Assembly (NCBI GenBank): GCA_028864975.1
Contig: JAGWLG010000011.1
Coordinates: forward strand, 1-64,000
Source: Thermoplasmata archaeon
GTDB taxonomy: Archaea; Thermoplasmatota; Thermoplasmata; Lutacidiplasmatales; UBA184
DNA length: 64,000 bases
Reading direction: 5' to 3'
The position numbers and the translations under genes are program-made. Shown one piece after another: positions 54,433-62,278 of the stretch. The notes below the pieces were generated by a model, which searched no databases, had not been told where the DNA came from, and worked only from the letters and a program-made list of their open reading frames with translations. Each line of letters begins with the position of its first letter. The first letter of the stretch is position 1.

Positions 54433-54699
54433 ATGCCTCCTGTCGCACTGACCATCGATGGGACGGACCGGACCTGCAAGGGGGTCATCGCGAAGCTCGA
54501 GACCGGCCTCCATGACCTTCCAGTGGGGAGCCTCTTCATGGCGATCGTCGGCGACGTACCGACCCGTGTCGATGTGCGGGCCTGGGCCGACCGGAGGGGG
54601 CACCGCGTGCTCGAGGACCGTACCCGCGATCGAGGAGGCGGCTTCGAGCTCCTACTCGCCAAAGGGCCTTCCATGGACCACGGCGAGATCGGGAGCTGA
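54433..54699 (+). CDS. TusA/SirA-like sulfur-carrier fold protein
   Basis: An 88-residue protein. The pattern TIDGTDRTCKGVIAKLETGL followed by LPVGSLFMAIVGDVP and RVDVRAWADRRGHRVLE matches the TusA two-layer fold. The single cysteine lies where TusA has its CPxP active cysteine, but the prolines are lost (TCKG). It might carry sulfur for the operon's product or act as a redox or scaffold partner. ATG at 54433, 10 nt after mfnB. Confidence 0.7.
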   Translation: MPPVALTIDGTDRTCKGVIAKLETGLHDLPVGSLFMAIVGDVPTRVDVRAWADRRGHRVLEDRTRDRGGGFELLLAKGPSMDHGEIGS

Positions 54700-54710
54700 G
54701 GGAGGGGGCG

Positions 54711-55742
54711 ATGAGGTACACCCGGAAGGAGGCGAAGTCCTGGGCCCGTGAGAAGATGGTCGGTCAGTGGACGACCATGATGACCCCCTTCTCCACGGAC
54801 GGGGAGCTGGACCTTCGCGGACTCGCCTCCAACATCGAGCGCGTTCTCCAGCTCGGCACGAAGGGGCTGGGCTTCTCCTGGAACATGGGGGAGTTCTGGA
54901 GCCTGACCCACGAGGAGCGGCTTCGTCTCATGGAGGCGGTCCCTCCTCTCGTCCGCGGCCGTGCCTTGACCGCCTTTCAAGTGACCCACACGTCTGAGCG
55001 CGAGGTGGTCGCGCTCGCCCGACGAGCTCAGGAGCTGGGGTACGACCTAGCGATCCTCGCGGCCCCCTACATCATGACGAAGACCGAGGAGCAGGTCCTG
55101 GACTTCGTCTCCCGCGTTGCGAATCAGGTGGACCTGGGCCTGGCGTTCTACAACTCTCCTCAGTTCGGCATCGTCCTCTCGGCCAAGGCCCTTTCCACGA
55201 TGGCGGATCTTCCGACCCTGGTCGCCATCAAGGAAGCGAGCTTCAACCTCTCCCTCTCGATCGACACGCACCTGCAGGCCGGGGCGAAGGCGGTGGTCAG
55301 CGTGCCGGACGAGGAGATCTTCTTCGTCGGGGAGCCGTACGGGATCCACCAGCAGGTGATGTTCGCCAACACCAGCGACTGGCGCTTCGACACCCCCTCC
55401 CGGCATGACTACGTCCGGTTCATCGACCTCGCGACGCGCGGCGACCTCGAGGAGGCGCGGGCCCTCTATCCCAGGATCTGGCCCGTGAAGCGCGTCTCCC
55501 GGAAGTGGTGGGGAAAGCTCGCCGGCAGGACCGGTGGTGCCCTCCCTGTCCAGATGGTGAAGTACTGGGGGGAGCTAGTCGGGATGGTCCATGGGCCGGT
55601 CCGCCCCCCGGTCCTGCCGCTCACCTCGGCGGAGATGACGGAGCTCCGCTCAGACCTGGAGCCCCTCGGGCTCCTCCAGGGAGGACAAGAGAGGTCCAAG
55701 GGGGGAAGGGCATCGTATGGTCCTGCCATCATCGCGCCCTGA
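54711..55742 (+). CDS. DapA/NanA-family class I aldolase-like protein
   Basis: A 343-residue TIM barrel of the dihydrodipicolinate synthase/N-acetylneuraminate lyase family, which adds or removes pyruvate (or similar) by Schiff base. The lysine is in LVAIKEASFN and the conserved tyrosine in LAFYNSPQF. The usual GTTGE loop reads FSWNMGEFWSL, so the alpha-keto acid site is altered. The C-terminal extension is longer than in DapA. ATG at 54711 has GGAGGGGG a few bases upstream. It overlaps the next gene by 26 nt. The aldehyde made by an MfnB-type enzyme would be a chemically sensible partner; this is inference. Confidence 0.85.
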   Translation: MRYTRKEAKSWAREKMVGQWTTMMTPFSTDGELDLRGLASNIERVLQLGTKGLGFSWNMGEFWSLTHEERLRLMEAVPPLVRGRALTAFQVTHTSEREVVALARRAQELGYDLAILAAPYIMTKTEEQVLDFVSRVANQVDLGLAFYNSPQFGIVLSAKALSTMADLPTLVAIKEASFNLSLSIDTHLQAGAKAVVSVPDEEIFFVGEPYGIHQQVMFANTSDWRFDTPSRHDYVRFIDLATRGDLEEARALYPRIWPVKRVSRKWWGKLAGRTGGALPVQMVKYWGELVGMVHGPVRPPVLPLTSAEMTELRSDLEPLGLLQGGQERSKGGRASYGPAIIAP

Positions 55743-56529
55743 GGACGAGCTCGCTCTCGGGCGGGTCCGTGAGGGCCTTCGGCCGATGCGCCAGACCTTC
55801 ACCGTGGTCGATGGCGGTCGAAGGGTCCGCCTTCGCGTGTCCAGGGTCGGGGTTGGTGCCCTCCTCACCAGGTACGGCCGGTTCTACCAGAGCGAGTTCG
55901 AGGTCTCGGACCGCTGGCGTCGCTACGCGGTCCTCTCTCCGGGAGAGCTCGGCGAGCGGCTCCTTCCGAGGCTCGACCGGGGGAGGGCGCTCCCCCTTCG
56001 GATCGATTCGGGATGCGACACGGGACAGACAGGGGGCGACCTGACCTGCGACTGCCGAGCGCAGCTTGACCGGTCCCTCCAGAGGATGGCGCGGCGCCAC
56101 CGGGGCTTTGTGATCCGCGTCCCGGAGCAAGAGGGGAAGGGGTGGGGTCTCCACCACAAGCTCGCAGCGCATTGGCTGCAGGAGCAGCTTGGCATCAGCA
56201 ACCTGGAAGCGGTGAGCCGACTCGACCCGGGAGCGGAGCTCGACCAGCGGACGTACGGGGGCGTGGCGGCCGTGCTCAGGTCCCTCGGGGTTCCCGTGGG
56301 GGCTCGCCTCCAGCTGATGACGAACAACCCGGAGAAGGTCCGTGGCCTGGAGGCGAACGGCTTCCGCGTGGTCCGGGAGCCTCTGGTCATCCGTCCGACG
56401 CCGTTGACCCGCCTCAACCTCATGGCGAAGCAGCGGGTCCTCCACCACATCGGGCTGGTCCCGGAGGAGAAGGAGGAGCGTCGGAACGCGGCTGGGGACG
56501 CGAGGACCCGAGTTCCGATCACGGCGTGA
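55717..56529 (+). CDS. Divergent GTP cyclohydrolase II-like enzyme
   Basis: A 270-residue RibA-family protein. Zinc ligands C100, C111 and C113 are kept (RIDSGCDTG and LTCDCRAQL). D176 and R178 (ELDQRTYGG) align with the catalytic Asp and nucleophilic Arg. LMTNNPEKVRGLEANGF is the family block. However, the YHRQEGR segment of RibA is VPEQEGK here: the catalytic-region tyrosine becomes valine and the first arginine becomes glutamate. GTP may not be the substrate or the reaction may stop earlier. ATG at 55717 lies within the end of the aldolase gene; ATG 55786 is an alternative. Confidence 0.82.
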   Translation: MVLPSSRPEDELALGRVREGLRPMRQTFTVVDGGRRVRLRVSRVGVGALLTRYGRFYQSEFEVSDRWRRYAVLSPGELGERLLPRLDRGRALPLRIDSGCDTGQTGGDLTCDCRAQLDRSLQRMARRHRGFVIRVPEQEGKGWGLHHKLAAHWLQEQLGISNLEAVSRLDPGAELDQRTYGGVAAVLRSLGVPVGARLQLMTNNPEKVRGLEANGFRVVREPLVIRPTPLTRLNLMAKQRVLHHIGLVPEEKEERRNAAGDARTRVPITA

Positions 56530-56641
56530 ACCTCCGCGCGGCTCGGAGCGCGCACGGGTGTGCGTGAACTTGGAGAGACTGACGAGAATAGTACTCTCCG
56601 CGGGAAGTGTTTAGGCTCCGAGCGGAGCGGGAAAGGAAAGC

Positions 56642-57133
56642 ATGCTCGCAAAGAAACCCCACCCGACGACCACGACGACCACCCTGCGGACGACCCCGGC
56701 CCGGGGTTTGTCGAACTACATGGACCAGCTCTTCGAGAACTTCCGGGAAGAAATGATGACGGGGCTCCTCCCCCGGTCGACCCTCTTCGAAGGATGGCCC
56801 AGTGGACGTTGGTTCCCTGCCCTTCTGGATGTGGAGGACAAGGGAAGCACCTACGAGATCCGCACGGACCTCCCCGGTGCCCGGAAGGACGAGATCGAGG
56901 TGAAGGTCTCGGGGCACAGCCTCCAGATCCAGGCTCAACAGACCCACGAGCTCTCCGAGGAGAGGAAGAACTACCTGTGCCACGAAAGGACCTACGGAGG
57001 ATTCGAGAGGACCGTCGATCTCCCGGAGGACGTCGTCCCGGAGAAGATCTCGGCTCAGTACAAGGACGGGGTCCTGATGGTGAGCGTCCCCAAGGCGCAC
57101 CCGGTCCCCGAAAGAAAGATCCCGGTCGGCTGA
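56642..57133 (+). CDS. Hsp20/alpha-crystallin small heat-shock protein
   Basis: A 163-residue chaperone that holds unfolding proteins. The alpha-crystallin domain runs about 60-150: YEIRTDLPGARKDEIEVKV, then YLCHERTYGGFERTVDLPE and the signature GVLMVSVPKA. The C-terminal RKIPVG resembles the I-x-I/V oligomerisation motif. The N-terminal arm has a Thr run and FENFREEMMTGLL. GTTTAGG at 56609-56615 is a TATA-like element 27-33 nt upstream. A 12-bp hairpin follows the stop. Confidence 0.94.
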   Translation: MLAKKPHPTTTTTTLRTTPARGLSNYMDQLFENFREEMMTGLLPRSTLFEGWPSGRWFPALLDVEDKGSTYEIRTDLPGARKDEIEVKVSGHSLQIQAQQTHELSEERKNYLCHERTYGGFERTVDLPEDVVPEKISAQYKDGVLMVSVPKAHPVPERKIPVG

Positions 57134-57152
57134 ACCCTCGCCACCCGGGCTG

Positions 57153-57184
57153 CCCGGTCGGAGCTTATCGCCGCTCCGACCGGG
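57153..57184. terminator. 12-bp hairpin after hsp20
   Basis: CCCGGTCGGAGC (57153-57164) pairs perfectly with GCTCCGACCGGG (57173-57184) around the loop TTATCGCC, 19 nt after the hsp20 stop. The very stable stem suggests a transcript end or 3'-end stabiliser; no T-tract follows. Confidence 0.55.
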
Positions 57185-57263
57185 GGAGGAAGGTGCAAGA
57201 TTCCCCCGCGCACACGCGACCTCGAACTTCGGGTCCGTCACCTGTCGTCCACGTGCTCACCGA

Positions 57264-57283
57264 CATGAACGGGCCCGTTCATG
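57264..57283. repeat. Perfect 20-nt palindrome in a gene-free stretch
   Basis: CATGAACGGGCCCGTTCATG is its own reverse complement with no loop. It lies in a ~400-nt stretch (57185-57561) where I see no credible gene. It could be a dimeric regulator site. A compact leaderless gene or RNA on either side is not evident. Confidence 0.6.
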
Positions 57284-57561
57284 GCCCCGAACGTGAGTGT
57301 CTTCCCATATGTCGAGCTCGATCGCGCAGCGCTTCTGGGGCCTCTGGCCCAGCCGCGGGACCCATGGGTCGCCGTCGGCCCCCAGTCCCCGGTCCCACCG
57401 GCGGGAAGGTGATGACCTCGAGGTCGCACTTCGTGAGGCCTTGAGAGAACTCTCGAAGGTTCGCACAGGTCCGCGGCAGAGTGTCGCGCCGTGACCTCCA
57501 GGCCACTACGTTAGCTTCGGGATCGCGACCGTTCAATTCCTACCCCCAGCATCCCCCCCGG

Positions 57562-57834
57562 ATGAGGAGCACCACGACCTTTCGCCCCGCCATGCGGTGG
57601 ATGATCGAGGCGGACGGACGGGGGTCCGAGCTCCGTGAAGGACGCTCCTGGCCTCAGACCACCCGAGCGAGTGCGCCACGCGACGTGGAACCGGCCTTCC
57701 GCGAACTGATGCGGGAGATCGAGGGCCTGCAGGACCGGACCCGTTTGAACCTGGAGATGATCCGGCTCGAGATCGGGAACGGAAAGGCCCCGGGTCCGAG
57801 GGACCGGTCGCGGGAGAGACCTCAGCCACGGTAG
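57562..57834 (+). CDS. Possible small helical protein
   Basis: A 90-residue candidate starting MRSTTTFRPAMRWMIEADGR. The middle is a predicted helix (FRELMREIEGLQDRTRLNLE) with good heptad spacing; both ends are Arg/Pro-rich. The longer GTG start at 57481 adds low-complexity sequence. No family is recognised and no clear promoter is seen, so this is tentative. Confidence 0.45.
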   Translation: MRSTTTFRPAMRWMIEADGRGSELREGRSWPQTTRASAPRDVEPAFRELMREIEGLQDRTRLNLEMIRLEIGNGKAPGPRDRSRERPQPR

Positions 57835-57934
57835 CCGCTCCGGCGGAGCGCCTTCGTCGGGTCGGTGGCCCGGCTCCTCGGTGCCTCACCCGTGCGGTCG
57901 TACCGATTAGCCCCGGCCCCGCGTCGCCTCCTCG

Positions 57935-58537
57935 ATGGAGAGGTCGACGGGAGCTCCCCTTCCGGGAGGGCGGGGACTCTACGAGGTGCGTTTCCACGGT
58001 CGAGGAGGACAAGGCACGGTCATCGCCTCGGTCCTGCTCGCCGAGGCCGCCTTTCATGAGGGAAAGGGGGTCCAGGCGTTCCCTTTCTTCGGCGTCGAGC
58101 GAAGGGGAGCCCCCGTCGTCGCGCACACGCGGATCGCGGACGGACAGATCCGTCTCGCGTGCGATGTCGACCGCCCTGACGCCCTCATCGTCATGGACCC
58201 CTCGCTCATCTCGAGCGTCGCGGGGCCCTCCCTGAAGGCCTTGCGGCCCGGAGGTTTCGCCCTTCTCAATTCCTCAAGGTCGGCGAAGGAACTGGGCCTC
58301 TCGGACGTGGCCGGCCACGTCGTCTGCTTCGATGCCTCGACCATCGCCCGGGAGCACGGGCTCGGCTCCGCCGCGAGCCCCATCGTGAACACGGTCGTGC
58401 TGGGAGCGTTCTCCCGCCTTACCGGGGTCGTCTCCTGGCCCTCCCTGCGAGCTGCGATCGAAAAGAAGGTCCCCACGAAGACCGAGGCGAACATCGCCGC
58501 CGCCCAGAAGGCCTACACGGCCAAGGGGTCCCCGTGA
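57935..58537 (+). CDS. porC: 2-oxoacid:ferredoxin oxidoreductase, gamma subunit
   Basis: First gene of a porC-D-A-B operon for CoA-dependent oxidation of pyruvate or a related 2-oxoacid with ferredoxin. It is 200 residues. The N-terminal FHGRGGQGTVIASVLLAEA is the family signature, followed by FPFFGVERRGAPVVAHTRI. C-terminal PIVNTVVLGAFSRLTGVV and KTEANIAAAQ are typical. CGATTAG at 57904-57910 may be the TATA element, 25-31 nt upstream. Its stop overlaps the porD start (GTGA). Confidence 0.94.
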   Translation: MERSTGAPLPGGRGLYEVRFHGRGGQGTVIASVLLAEAAFHEGKGVQAFPFFGVERRGAPVVAHTRIADGQIRLACDVDRPDALIVMDPSLISSVAGPSLKALRPGGFALLNSSRSAKELGLSDVAGHVVCFDASTIAREHGLGSAASPIVNTVVLGAFSRLTGVVSWPSLRAAIEKKVPTKTEANIAAAQKAYTAKGSP

Positions 58538-58806
58538 CGCGTCTCGATTCCCGAGAGATCACCGTCCCCTACGCCTGGCGGTCGACGCGGGAGATCTCCT
58601 CGGCCGCCTCTTGGCGCTCCCAGCGGCCGATCCTGGAGCTCGACAAGTGCACCGGTTGCATGGTCTGCTGGAAGTTCTGTCCCGAGCCGGCGATCATCCC
58701 CGACGGGAAGAAGGTCCGGTTCGACCTCTCCGCCTGCAAGGGGTGCGGCGTCTGCGAGGAGACCTGCGCACCGAGGGCCATCCACATGGAGACGGAGGGG
58801 CTCTGA
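58534..58806 (+). CDS. porD: 2-oxoacid:ferredoxin oxidoreductase, delta (ferredoxin) subunit
   Basis: A 90-residue two-cluster ferredoxin subunit carrying electrons from the catalytic subunits. Two 4Fe-4S motifs are visible: KCTGCMVCWKFCPEP and ACKGCGVCEETCAP. It starts with GTG overlapping porC by 4 nt and ends sharing a base with the porA ATG, so the operon is tightly coupled. Confidence 0.95.
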   Translation: MTRLDSREITVPYAWRSTREISSAASWRSQRPILELDKCTGCMVCWKFCPEPAIIPDGKKVRFDLSACKGCGVCEETCAPRAIHMETEGL

Positions 58807-59984
58807 TGGCGGCGGAACTGCTGAGCGGGAACCAGGCCGTGGGGGAGGCCGTCCGCCTCGCCAAGGCCCAGGTCGTCTCCGCCTATCCCATCACGCCGCA
58901 GACCACGATCGTGGAACATCTGGCGGAGCTCATCGGTTCACGCCGTCTCGCTGCGGACTACATCACCGTCGAGAGCGAGCACTCCGCGATGGCCGCGTGC
59001 ATCGGGGCCTCCCTTGCGGGCGCGAGGACCTTCACGGCGACCTCCAGCCAGGGCCTCGCGCTGATGCACGAGATGCTCCACTGGGCGAGCGGGCAGAGGG
59101 CTCCGATCGTCATGGCCAACGTCAACCGGGCGCTGGCGCCCCCATGGAACATCTGGGTCGACCACTCGGACTCGATGTCCCAGCGCGACACCGGATGGAT
59201 CCAGCTCTACGCCGAGACGAACCAGGAGGCCCTCGACACGGTCCTCCAGGCCTTCCGCGTCGCCGAAGACCCGTCGATCATGCTCCCCGCGATGGTGATG
59301 CTGGACGCCTTCGTCCTCTCGCACACCTACATGCCGGTCGAGCTACCCGATGCCCGCGTCGTCGATCGCTTCCTGCCCTCGTTCTCGCCGGTCGAGAAGC
59401 TCACGCCAGGGAGCATGCAGCTCTTCGGCTCCTTCTCCCCGCCGAACCTCTGCTTCATGGAGCTGCGGTCCGCCATGGCGGAGGCCATGGGTCGGGCACG
59501 CGGGCTCCTGCTCCGGGCGAGCAAGGAGTATGCCGAGCTCACCGGTCGGCCTGCGCTCGGGCTCGTCGAGGAGTACCGCACCGAGGGCGCGGACGTGGTC
59601 CTCCTCGCCGCCGGGTCGCTGGCCGCGACGGCCCGGGACGCGGTCGACCTCCTGCAGAACGAGGGAAAGAGGGTCGGGCTCGTCCGGGTCCGGGCCTTCC
59701 GCCCGTTCCCGGAGAAGGAGGTCCGTGCCCTGGGGCGGCGGTTCGGGACCCTGGGCGTGCTCGACCGAGCCTACTCGTATGGCGCCGGGGGTCCGATCGC
59801 TTCCGAGGTACGTGCCGCCCTCTACGGGCTACCGCGTCCACCCAGGGTCGCCTCGTTCATCCTGGGGCTGGGGGGCCGGGATGTGCGACCTGACGACCTG
59901 GTGAAGCTCTATCGCCGTCTGCTCAGAGGGGAGACCCCGAAGGAAGAGTGGGTGGGGCTCCACGCACCCGCGGGAGGGACCTGA
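58806..59984 (+). CDS. porA: 2-oxoacid:ferredoxin oxidoreductase, alpha subunit
   Basis: A 392-residue subunit with the pyrimidine-binding domain of the thiamine-diphosphate site. It begins with LLSGNQAVGEAVRLAKAQVV, then AYPITPQTTIVEHL, VESEHSAMAACIGASLAGAR and TATSSQGLALMHEML. The C-terminal transketolase-like domain has VRVRAFRPFPEKEVRAL and DRAYSYGAGGP. The motif set fits pyruvate:ferredoxin oxidoreductase better than the 2-oxoglutarate type, but the substrate is not certain. Confidence 0.95.
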   Translation: MAAELLSGNQAVGEAVRLAKAQVVSAYPITPQTTIVEHLAELIGSRRLAADYITVESEHSAMAACIGASLAGARTFTATSSQGLALMHEMLHWASGQRAPIVMANVNRALAPPWNIWVDHSDSMSQRDTGWIQLYAETNQEALDTVLQAFRVAEDPSIMLPAMVMLDAFVLSHTYMPVELPDARVVDRFLPSFSPVEKLTPGSMQLFGSFSPPNLCFMELRSAMAEAMGRARGLLLRASKEYAELTGRPALGLVEEYRTEGADVVLLAAGSLAATARDAVDLLQNEGKRVGLVRVRAFRPFPEKEVRALGRRFGTLGVLDRAYSYGAGGPIASEVRAALYGLPRPPRVASFILGLGGRDVRPDDLVKLYRRLLRGETPKEEWVGLHAPAGGT

Positions 59985-59986
59985 CC

Positions 59987-61120
59987 ATGGCGAAGCTCAC
60001 CCTCCCCGAGCGGGAGCTCGTCGAACCCGGTCACCTGGCCTGTCAGGGATGCGGGGCCGCGCTCGCGATGCGCCTCTTCCTGAAGGGGACGGGACCGGAC
60101 ACGGCGCTCGTCATCCCCGCCTGCTGCTGGGCCGTGATCGCGGGACCCATGCCCACGACCTGCCTCAAGGTCCCCACCGCCTTCTCCGCCTTCGAGGCGA
60201 CGGCCTCGGTCGCCTCGGGGATTAAGGCCGGCCTCCGACGGACCGGTCGCGGCGAGACGCTCGTCGCGGGGTTCGCGGGCGACGGAGGGACCGCCGATAT
60301 CGGGATCCAGGCGCTCTCGGGGGCGGCCGAGCGCAACGAGGACATGATCTACGTCTGCTACGACAACGAGGCGTACATGAACACCGGGATCCAGCGGAGC
60401 GGCTCGACGCTCCCGGGGACCTGGACGACGACCACTCCCGCCGGGGTCGGCAAGACCACCCCGAAGAAGGACATGCCCGCCATCATGGCCGCGCACGCCA
60501 TCCCGTACGTGGCCACGCTCAACCCGTCGTTCCCGGAGGACTTCGTCGCGAAGGTGAAGAAAGCCGCCTCGATGCACGGGCTGCGCTACCTGCACGTCCT
60601 GGCCGACTGCCCGACGGGGTGGAAGCACGACCCGTCGCTGATGGTGAAGGTGGGAAGGCTCGCGACCACGAGCCACCTCTGGCCCCTCTACGAGGTCGTC
60701 GAGGGCGCCTACCGCGTGACCTGGGAGCCGTCGAATCCGACCCCGCTCGAGGAGTATCTCAAACTGCAAGGACGCTTCGCGGGGATGAGCCCCGCCGAGG
60801 TGGCATCGTTGAAGAAGATGGTAGAGGAACGGTGGAAGGCGCTGAAAGCACGAACCACGACGGGGACCTTGGCGACGGGGAGCTCTCCGCCCTCGTCGGC
60901 CACCGTGGCACCGGTGCCGTCTGCCCCGAGTCCTCGGGCTCCCGCCCCTGCATCGACCTCCAAGATGGGTCCTCCGGCCATTTCCGCCACCTCGAGGGCG
61001 GAGGCGGCCGAACTGCCGCTCTGCTACAAGACGGCGAAGCGTTGCGATGGGAGCTGTGGGATGCTCCAACCGGGAGGACTATGCTGGGAGCTCTTCGCGT
61101 TGGGGCCCAGGCACTTCTGA
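59987..61120 (+). CDS. porB: 2-oxoacid:ferredoxin oxidoreductase, beta subunit with Cys-rich C-terminal extension
   Basis: A 377-residue subunit binding the diphosphate of thiamine diphosphate. Core motifs: PGHLACQGCGAALAMRL, AGFAGDGGTADIGIQAL and YVCYDNEAYMNTGIQRSG. The core ends near residue 290. An unusual extension follows: a Ser/Thr/Pro/Ala linker (about 290-335) and a terminal module with C346, C353, C357 and C366 (ELPLCYKTAKRCDGSCGM...GLCWELF), able to bind metal. ATG at 59987 with GGGAGG upstream. The extension is not part of standard PorB and its role is unknown. Confidence 0.94.
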   Translation: MAKLTLPERELVEPGHLACQGCGAALAMRLFLKGTGPDTALVIPACCWAVIAGPMPTTCLKVPTAFSAFEATASVASGIKAGLRRTGRGETLVAGFAGDGGTADIGIQALSGAAERNEDMIYVCYDNEAYMNTGIQRSGSTLPGTWTTTTPAGVGKTTPKKDMPAIMAAHAIPYVATLNPSFPEDFVAKVKKAASMHGLRYLHVLADCPTGWKHDPSLMVKVGRLATTSHLWPLYEVVEGAYRVTWEPSNPTPLEEYLKLQGRFAGMSPAEVASLKKMVEERWKALKARTTTGTLATGSSPPSSATVAPVPSAPSPRAPAPASTSKMGPPAISATSRAEAAELPLCYKTAKRCDGSCGMLQPGGLCWELFALGPRHF

Positions 61121-61189
61121 CGGCCGTACGGCCTTCCCCACGGGTCTGAACTAGCCCGGAGATGCGGCTGTCCCACGAGAAGCTCTGAG

Positions 61190-61507
61190 CTAGGCCACTT
61201 GGGCCCGAAGGTCATCGAGCTCCCGGACGACATCCACGCGAAGCCCCATTTCGACGACGCGCTGGTCCACGGTCCGGATGTCCGCCTTTAACTCGCTCCG
61301 AAGGGAGTCGATCTTCAGGTCCACCCTAGCGATATCGCTCTTCGTGGTGCCCTCGACGCGCGCCACATCCGAGCGAAGCGCCGCGAGCTCTCCCCGAACG
61401 GCGGTGATCTCCCCCCGAACGCCCGCGAGTTCTCCCTTGATCTCGCTCAGCTTGGGCAGCAGGAGCCGCTCGAGCCACCCCGGGACCTTCTCCACCGCTG
61501 CTCCCAC
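61190..61507 (-). CDS. Coiled-coil protein with amphipathic N-terminus
   Basis: A 105-residue protein. After VPGWLERLLLPKL, a short amphipathic helix, there are regular 7-residue repeats (EIKGELAGVRGEITAVRGEL and so on) giving one long coiled coil. It resembles small phage-tail or membrane-associated coiled-coil proteins but no family is assigned. GTG at 61507. It faces the porB stop. Confidence 0.65.
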   Translation of the reverse strand: MGAAVEKVPGWLERLLLPKLSEIKGELAGVRGEITAVRGELAALRSDVARVEGTTKSDIARVDLKIDSLRSELKADIRTVDQRVVEMGLRVDVVRELDDLRAQVA

Positions 61508-61861
61508 CGTCGCTCCTACCAGGCCTCTGCCTCCTCTTCAAGCCGCAGTCTTCGCGCATCACGCCACGAACGGCTCCAAAAGCCGAAGGAGACCTGGGCG
61601 CAGCGTGTAAGGTGCCTCGCCGGCCCGGGGGGAGATGAGAGGATAGCTTCCCCTGCTACCCCGTGACGTGAGTGAGGAATTTCGAGGAGACCTCGGGGAG
61701 AAGTCTGCGGAACTGACACGTCGAGGTTCCAAGTCGACGCGTCGTCCCGAGGCCTGCGGGACGGCACTCTGCGACCCGGACCCGACGGTCCCCCTACATC
61801 TCACTCACGAGGCGAAAACGAGGGACGTGAAGCCCCCGAGGGTTCGGATATCGCGACTCGT
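61508..61861. other. Gap of about 350 nt with no recognised gene
   Basis: Open frames here are short and compositionally like antisense shadows. No tRNA, palindrome or clear promoter is seen. It lies between the coiled-coil gene and the vapC stop, in a region that looks accessory. Confidence 0.5.
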
Positions 61862-62278
61862 TTACGGGAGTCCAGGGACCCAGAGAGTTTCTGAGAGCCC
61901 TTCGAAATGGGCATCTCCGGTCGCGACCCGGGTCCCGAAGCGCCGCGCCGTTGCGAGGACAACCCCGTCGCCCAGGCCCGGGAGGGGGGACTTGCGCGAA
62001 CGCGCCCGGGACCGAAGCTCGTCGGCGGCGCGCGCCCCTTCGACAGCAAGGGCAGGGTCGGTCGGGATCACGTAGGTGAAGACCCCCACTTGGGCCAGGT
62101 CCTGGAGCACCTGGGCGTCGGGTCTTCCCTTTCGGCGGCCGAACGCGGCGAGCTCGGCCAGGACGAGGGCCGGGCAGACGCAGAAGTCCGCCTGCTCGAT
62201 CTGCTGACGGACCTTCCGGCCCATCTCCGTGCCCTCCAGCAGCTCGACCCACGCCCATGAGTCAATCGTGAGATTCAA
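61862..62278 (-). CDS. vapC: VapC-type PIN-domain toxin ribonuclease
   Basis: A 138-residue PIN nuclease. The acidic residues are visible in order: TIDSWAWVELL (first Asp), LVLAELAAF (Glu), GLGDGVVLATA (Asp) and VATGDAHFEGL (Asp). In the family this is the toxin of a toxin-antitoxin pair cleaving RNA. The TTG start at 62278 lies inside the antitoxin gene (17-nt overlap), typical of coupled VapBC. Target RNA unknown. Confidence 0.9.
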   Translation of the reverse strand: MNLTIDSWAWVELLEGTEMGRKVRQQIEQADFCVCPALVLAELAAFGRRKGRPDAQVLQDLAQVGVFTYVIPTDPALAVEGARAADELRSRARSRKSPLPGLGDGVVLATARRFGTRVATGDAHFEGLSETLWVPGLP

